A stretch of DNA of 8,472 nucleotides from Candidatus Zhuqueibacterota bacterium. Its GTDB lineage: Bacteria; Zhuqueibacterota; Zhuqueibacteria; Zhuqueibacterales; Zhuqueibacteraceae. The stretch lies in contig JABWAN010000168.1 in assembly GCA_013361015.1 (NCBI GenBank), positions 1-8,472 on the forward strand. The letters run 5' to 3'. Under the pieces are notes generated by a model. That model was not told the origin of the DNA. It did not search any database and saw only the letters and a list, made by a program, of their open reading frames with translations. A program made the translations under genes and the position numbers. Within the stretch, counting starts at the first letter, position 1; each line of letters begins with the position of its first letter. This document shows, piece by piece, positions 5,871 to 8,472 of the stretch.

Positions 5871-6593
5871 ATGATGGAGCAAGACAGCCCGTGGAAAGAA
5901 ATTCTGGAAGATTTGTTTGAGCCTTTTCTCGCGTTCTTCTTTCCACACATTCATCAAGACATCGATTGGTCGCGCGGCTACCAATTTCTCGAGCAAGAGT
6001 TGCAGCAAATTGTCATTGAAAGCGCGACCGGCAAACGCATCGTCGATAAGCTGGCGAAGGTTTTTCTTAAAGACGGCGCAGAGAAATGGCTGCTCATTCA
6101 TATTGAGATTCAAGGTTATGAGCAGGACGAATTTCCCGAGCGCATGTTCGTTTACAATTATCGCCTCTTCGACAAGTTCCAAAAGGAAGTCATCAGCCTG
6201 GCGTTGCTGACAGACGAGAACCCGCGTTTCCGGCCCAGCGAGTATCGGCGCGAGCGCTGGGGCTTTGAGGTGTTGTGCCGCTATCCGCTTGTGAAGGTCA
6301 TCGATGCTCGCGAGCGCTGGGAAGAGTTGGAAGCGAGCGATAATCCTTTTGCGCTGGTGGTTTGCTCTTATTTGAAAACTCTGGAAGTGAAGGGGAACGT
6401 GCATGAGCTATACTCCTGGAAGAAACACTTTCTGCTCGAGCTTTATCGCCGAGGGATGAGCCGCGAGAGCTTGCTGGCCATTTACAAGTTTATTGATTGG
6501 ATTATGGAAGTACCGGAGGAGTTGGAAAATGAAAATATGAATGACCAGTTAAAACTCGACAATCAAAAGGATCAAGGCAGCCAACATTTTTAG
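5871..6593 (+). CDS. Rpn-family PD-(D/E)XK nuclease, C-terminus replaced by IS-encoded residues
   Basis: 240 residues. Openers such as DSPWKEILEDLFEPFLAFFFP (5-25) and DIDWSRGYQFLEQELQQI (30-47), then VDKLAKVF (58-65), LLIHIEIQGYEQ (74-85), FPERMFVYNYRLFDK (88-102), ELEASDNPFALV (152-163) and IDWIMEVPEELE (208-219), are those of proteins annotated as Rpn (recombination-promoting nuclease) or 'putative transposase'. Asp60 and Glu79-x-Gln81 fit the PD-(D/E)XK active site, so it is probably a DNA endonuclease; some relatives promote RecA-independent recombination. Related proteins usually run on for tens of residues after this point. Here about 18 residues (from Met223) are encoded by the end of the IS and carry no family similarity. 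The catalytic core survives, so the protein could still be active, but the gene is truncated. Two ATGs (5871, 5874) could start it; neither has a strong ribosome site. Confidence 0.85.
   Translation: MMEQDSPWKEILEDLFEPFLAFFFPHIHQDIDWSRGYQFLEQELQQIVIESATGKRIVDKLAKVFLKDGAEKWLLIHIEIQGYEQDEFPERMFVYNYRLFDKFQKEVISLALLTDENPRFRPSEYRRERWGFEVLCRYPLVKVIDARERWEELEASDNPFALVVCSYLKTLEVKGNVHELYSWKKHFLLELYRRGMSRESLLAIYKFIDWIMEVPEELENENMNDQLKLDNQKDQGSQHF
6538..6556 (+). repeat. IS terminal inverted repeat, left end
   Basis: 18 of 19 bases match the reverse complement of 7514-7532. The transposase stop codon (TAA, read on the minus strand at 6551-6549) lies inside this repeat. On the plus strand the same bases extend the Rpn reading frame. 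Confidence 0.8.
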
Positions 6594-7454
6594 ATGTACA
6601 TGCAAAAAAAGGCCGCTCATGCTGCGAACTTTGGAAGCATTTTGAATGGCCGTTTGATCATTGATCCAAGCAAAGAGTGCATCAATGGGTTGTCGAATCG
6701 AGGCGTGAATGGAATTTTCTGCTTGTTGAAAAAGCCTCAAGTGTTTTTGACCTTTCTTTTTCTTGTGCGGTGTTTTGAGTGCGATACCGTGATTGGCAAA
6801 GAGCTCCAACTGAAAGGACTTGTCGATATAAGCCTTGTCGCCATAAAGCGCGATGAATTTTAGGTCGGAGTCGGGCAACGTCGTTTGTGCAATATCAAGA
6901 TCATGCACAGAAGCCGTGGCCAGGAAGTATTCTCCCGGAAACGGCAATTGATGGGCGCGACCTTGCGCAATGATCTGAAGTTTGGCGCCGACATAGTATT
7001 GTTTCTTCGCGGCGCAGTAACCTTTTGAGACGAACGGGCGTGCCGCTTTCGCATCGTGTGAGTGTTGCTGTTGGCAGACTTCGATGGGTTCGGTATCAAT
7101 CATCGCAATCGCTTGATCGGCTTCACCATACTTGGTTTTGAGCATGGAAAAGATGTAGGCAAAGGCTTCGTGCAATTTGTTCAATTTGCGATTATAGACT
7201 TCATAACATGGCAGCGTGGGAAACCACGCGGCATAATGATCTTTGATATAAGCATAACCCCATTTGCGCGTGCGCTGTTTCAGGAGTTCAGCAAACACCG
7301 CACAAGTCAACAACTCGACATCCGAGAAAAAAGGCGTGGCATTGTTTGAAAGCCTTTCGGTATAGGAGAATAGATCGGTTTGCGTATACAGCTGATCAAT
7401 TTCAACATAGAGCCATATCAAAACACTATCGCGGTCGTTTAGGGTGATCTTCAT
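6549..7454 (-). CDS. IS982-family-like transposase
   Basis: 301 residues, full length for the family, from ATG 7454 with AAGGAG at 7468-7463. It is a DDE-type transposase that cuts and joins the ends of its own element. The N-terminal part has SDVELLTCAVFAELL (44-58), the helix typical of IS982 proteins. The first acidic residue is in AMIDTEPIEVC (117-127, Asp120), followed by SKGYCAAKKQYYVGAKLQ (143-160). The second is in ALYGDKAYID (202-211, Asp206). The third position, in IRQPIDALFAWIND (253-266), is Asp258 where relatives normally have Glu. The end QNASKVRS..GLFLH (271-285) is also family-typical. The frame is intact, so the element may be mobile unless the Glu-to-Asp change impairs catalysis. 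Confidence 0.88.
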   Translation of the reverse strand: MKITLNDRDSVLIWLYVEIDQLYTQTDLFSYTERLSNNATPFFSDVELLTCAVFAELLKQRTRKWGYAYIKDHYAAWFPTLPCYEVYNRKLNKLHEAFAYIFSMLKTKYGEADQAIAMIDTEPIEVCQQQHSHDAKAARPFVSKGYCAAKKQYYVGAKLQIIAQGRAHQLPFPGEYFLATASVHDLDIAQTTLPDSDLKFIALYGDKAYIDKSFQLELFANHGIALKTPHKKKKGQKHLRLFQQAENSIHASIRQPIDALFAWINDQTAIQNASKVRSMSGLFLHVHLKMLAALILLIVEF

Positions 7455-7513
7455 TGGGTCATCTCCTTAAAAGTGTTTACGCACAAATTTAAGAAGAATG
7501 CCCCGTTATCGAA

Positions 7514-7532
7514 AGTTTCAACTGGTCATTCA
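7514..7532 (-). repeat. IS terminal inverted repeat, right end
   Basis: Reverse complement of this stretch is TGAATGACCAGTTGAAACT, matching the left end at 18 of 19 bases. It supplies the premature stop codon of the interrupted minus-strand gene that follows. Confidence 0.8.
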
Positions 7533-7705
7533 CATTGTAAGTAGCCGCGATACTGCACGCCCCATTCGTCGGCGCTACTGTTATGGCCTTGGGCACCGCC
7601 CACGGCCAGGCCTAATGCCACATTAGGATTGCCGAATTGTGCATGCGCCGGATTACATGCCCAAAGCGCTACAACCAGCATTGAAAACAATACCACACGT
7701 TTCAT
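7526..7705 (-). pseudogene. N-terminal fragment of a secreted, probably outer-membrane beta-barrel protein, cut by the IS
   Basis: ATG 7705 has an excellent Shine-Dalgarno (AGGAG at 7716-7712, 6 nt away). The product begins with a classic signal peptide: MKR, hydrophobic VVLFSMLVVALWA, then AHA-QF, predicting cleavage after Ala22. The mature start (QFGNPNVALGLAVGGAQG, then WGVQYRGYLQ at 48-57) alternates in the manner of the first strands of small outer-membrane barrels or OmpA-type proteins. After Leu56-Gln57 the frame enters the IS end and stops at TGA 7528-7526, giving only 59 codons. The good initiation site and signal peptide show that this was a real gene whose remaining part has been lost. 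No matching 3' part occurs on the other side of the IS. The family assignment is tentative because so little remains. Confidence 0.72.
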
Positions 7706-7837
7706 AGAAAACTCCTTTGAGGGTTATTGTGTATGCATCTGCTCATACGCGGCCGGCGCGACAATCGAGTTTCATCTTGCGCAAGCACGCAGTGCTTTTT
7801 CGATGGGTCAATATCGACATGTTAAGGCGGGCATACA

Positions 7838-7866
7838 ATAGACCTTAGGGTTCAAAAGAGGTCTAT
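7838..7866. promoter_or_regulatory. Perfect 7-bp dyad in the gap between the response regulator and the secreted-protein gene
   Basis: ATAGACC (7838-7844) and GGTCTAT (7860-7866) are exact inverted copies 15 nt apart, in the 244-nt noncoding stretch 7706-7949. Read on the minus strand, the site is about 85 nt after the response-regulator stop and about 130 nt before the secreted-protein start. It could be an operator for a dimeric regulator or a weak RNA hairpin. There is no T-run, so it is not a good terminator. A TTGACC at 7811-7806 (minus strand) could be a -35 box, but I see no matching -10. The rest of the gap shows nothing else I can support. Confidence 0.3.
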
Positions 7867-7949
7867 CACAGGACTAGCTTAACATCGGGCTTAGCAAGAT
7901 TTGGGAAGCAAAAAGTACTAGGACTTTGGAAAGGCAGGTATGGCTAGCT

Positions 7950-8472
7950 TTACTTCTCGGTCAGCAGTTTTCTTTCGCGGGCATATTCCACTGCTTCAAG
8001 GCGGGTGTGCAGTTGCAGCTTGTCGAGGATATTATGAATGTGATTTTTTACGGTCTGCGCTTCGATGGAAAGGCGCTTGGCGATTGCCTTGTTGGATAAT
8101 CCTTCGGCAATCACATTGAGAATTTCCAATTCGCGCACGGTGAGTTTGACGGCGCTCGCCGGAATTTTCGGCAAACGTTCGCCGGCCAATTCCGCTATGC
8201 GCGAGAACAGCGAGGCCGCCATGCGCGGCGAGCAAAACGATTCGCCGCGGTGCACGGAGTGAATGGTTTCCACGAGATGATCGAACGAAGCTTCTTTCAA
8301 CACGTATCCCGCGGCTCCGGCCTCGATGCACGCCATGATCTCGTCGGTCAAATCGACCATGCCGAGAATCACGACTTTGACTTCCGGCAAGTCGCGCCGC
8401 AATTCTTGCGTCACTTCAATGCCGTCTTTGCCGGGCATGCCGATGTCGATGAGCGCGACCTCCGGCTGCAAG
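7950..8472 (-). CDS. NarL/FixJ-type response regulator, N-terminus cut by window edge
   Basis: The open frame enters from beyond the window edge and covers about 173 residues to TAA at 7952-7950; roughly the first 45 residues are missing. The receiver domain retains the phosphorylated aspartate in ALIDIGMPGKDG (sixth to seventeenth visible residues) and the conserved lysine in GAAGYVLKEAS. The usual Thr/Ser of the switch region is replaced by Gly in VVILGMVD. The C-terminal LuxR-type helix-turn-helix (LTVRELEILNVIAEGLSNKAIAKRL onward, visible residues 110-165) binds DNA: TVKNHIHNIL contains the recognition helix. The protein is a cytoplasmic transcription factor normally activated by a partner histidine kinase, which is not in view. 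The downstream neighbour in the same direction is the interrupted secreted-protein gene, 244 nt away. There is no evidence that it is a target. Confidence 0.93.
   Translation of the reverse strand, partial: LQPEVALIDIGMPGKDGIEVTQELRRDLPEVKVVILGMVDLTDEIMACIEAGAAGYVLKEASFDHLVETIHSVHRGESFCSPRMAASLFSRIAELAGERLPKIPASAVKLTVRELEILNVIAEGLSNKAIAKRLSIEAQTVKNHIHNILDKLQLHTRLEAVEYARERKLLTEK

Larger units (their letters stand above)
6538..7532 (-). mobile_element. IS982-like insertion sequence, about 1.0 kb
   Basis: Two inverted ends bracket one transposase gene: TGAATGACCAGTTAAAACT at 6538-6556, and the reverse complement of 7514-7532, which differs only by G for A at base 14. Weaker similarity runs on both inward and a few bases outward (AAAATA versus ACAATG), so the exact outer ends are uncertain by several bases. 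The length of about 995 bp suits the IS982 family. The element is visibly richer in A+T than the flanking genes, as expected for a recent arrival. No target-site duplication could be matched in the flanks, and the genes on both sides are truncated at its edges. Confidence 0.82.

Noticed and set aside
5844..6404. Open frame of 186 codons on the minus strand.
   Set aside because: Antisense to the Rpn nuclease gene, whose sequence matches a known family throughout.
7783..7800. Small hairpin AAGCAC-GCA-GTGCTT followed by T residues.
   Set aside because: Stem of only 6 bp, mixed sequence and no plus-strand gene ending nearby; not enough to call a terminator.

Overview
The window is about 8.5 kb of moderately GC-rich bacterial chromosome, probably from a Gram-negative bacterium. 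Three things suggest this: a signal-peptide protein that looks like the start of an outer-membrane beta-barrel, an NAD-dependent DNA ligase, and a TPR protein whose C-terminal half resembles the tail of DUF2723-type proteins best known from Bacteroidota and neighbouring phyla. A Fibrobacterota/Chlorobiota/Bacteroidota-group lineage or an uncultured neighbour such as candidate division KSB1 fits. That placement is inference from gene content; no rRNA or other phylogenetic marker is present.

Layout. Positions 1-2206 hold two genes on the minus strand: a PhzF-family isomerase cut off by the window edge, and upstream of it a secreted TPR protein. Positions 2207-2982 are noncoding and unusually structured. 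They contain a 65-bp-arm imperfect inverted repeat (2396-2589) and a 143-bp MITE-like unit with perfect 19-bp terminal inverted repeats and a central hairpin (2794-2936). Positions 2983-5737 form a tight plus-strand cluster: a minimal nucleotidyltransferase, an overlapping HEPN-domain protein, and ligA 6 nt later. The first two look like an MNT/HEPN toxin-antitoxin-type pair.

Positions 5757-7705 are a rearranged region. An Rpn-family (PD-(D/E)XK) nuclease gene on the plus strand runs into the end of an IS982-like insertion sequence (about 6538-7532) and has lost its own C-terminus. On the other side of the IS, a minus-strand gene for a secreted, probably outer-membrane protein is cut after about 56 residues. 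No target-site duplication is visible. The simplest reading is that the IS, or recombination between IS copies, deleted the DNA between two convergent genes. The window ends with a minus-strand NarL/FixJ-type response regulator whose N-terminus lies outside.

I did not find a convincing undescribed multi-gene system. The observations most worth following are the two structured intergenic repeats, the soluble TPR plus DUF2723-tail architecture, the MNT/HEPN pair coupled to ligA, and the IS-bounded double truncation.
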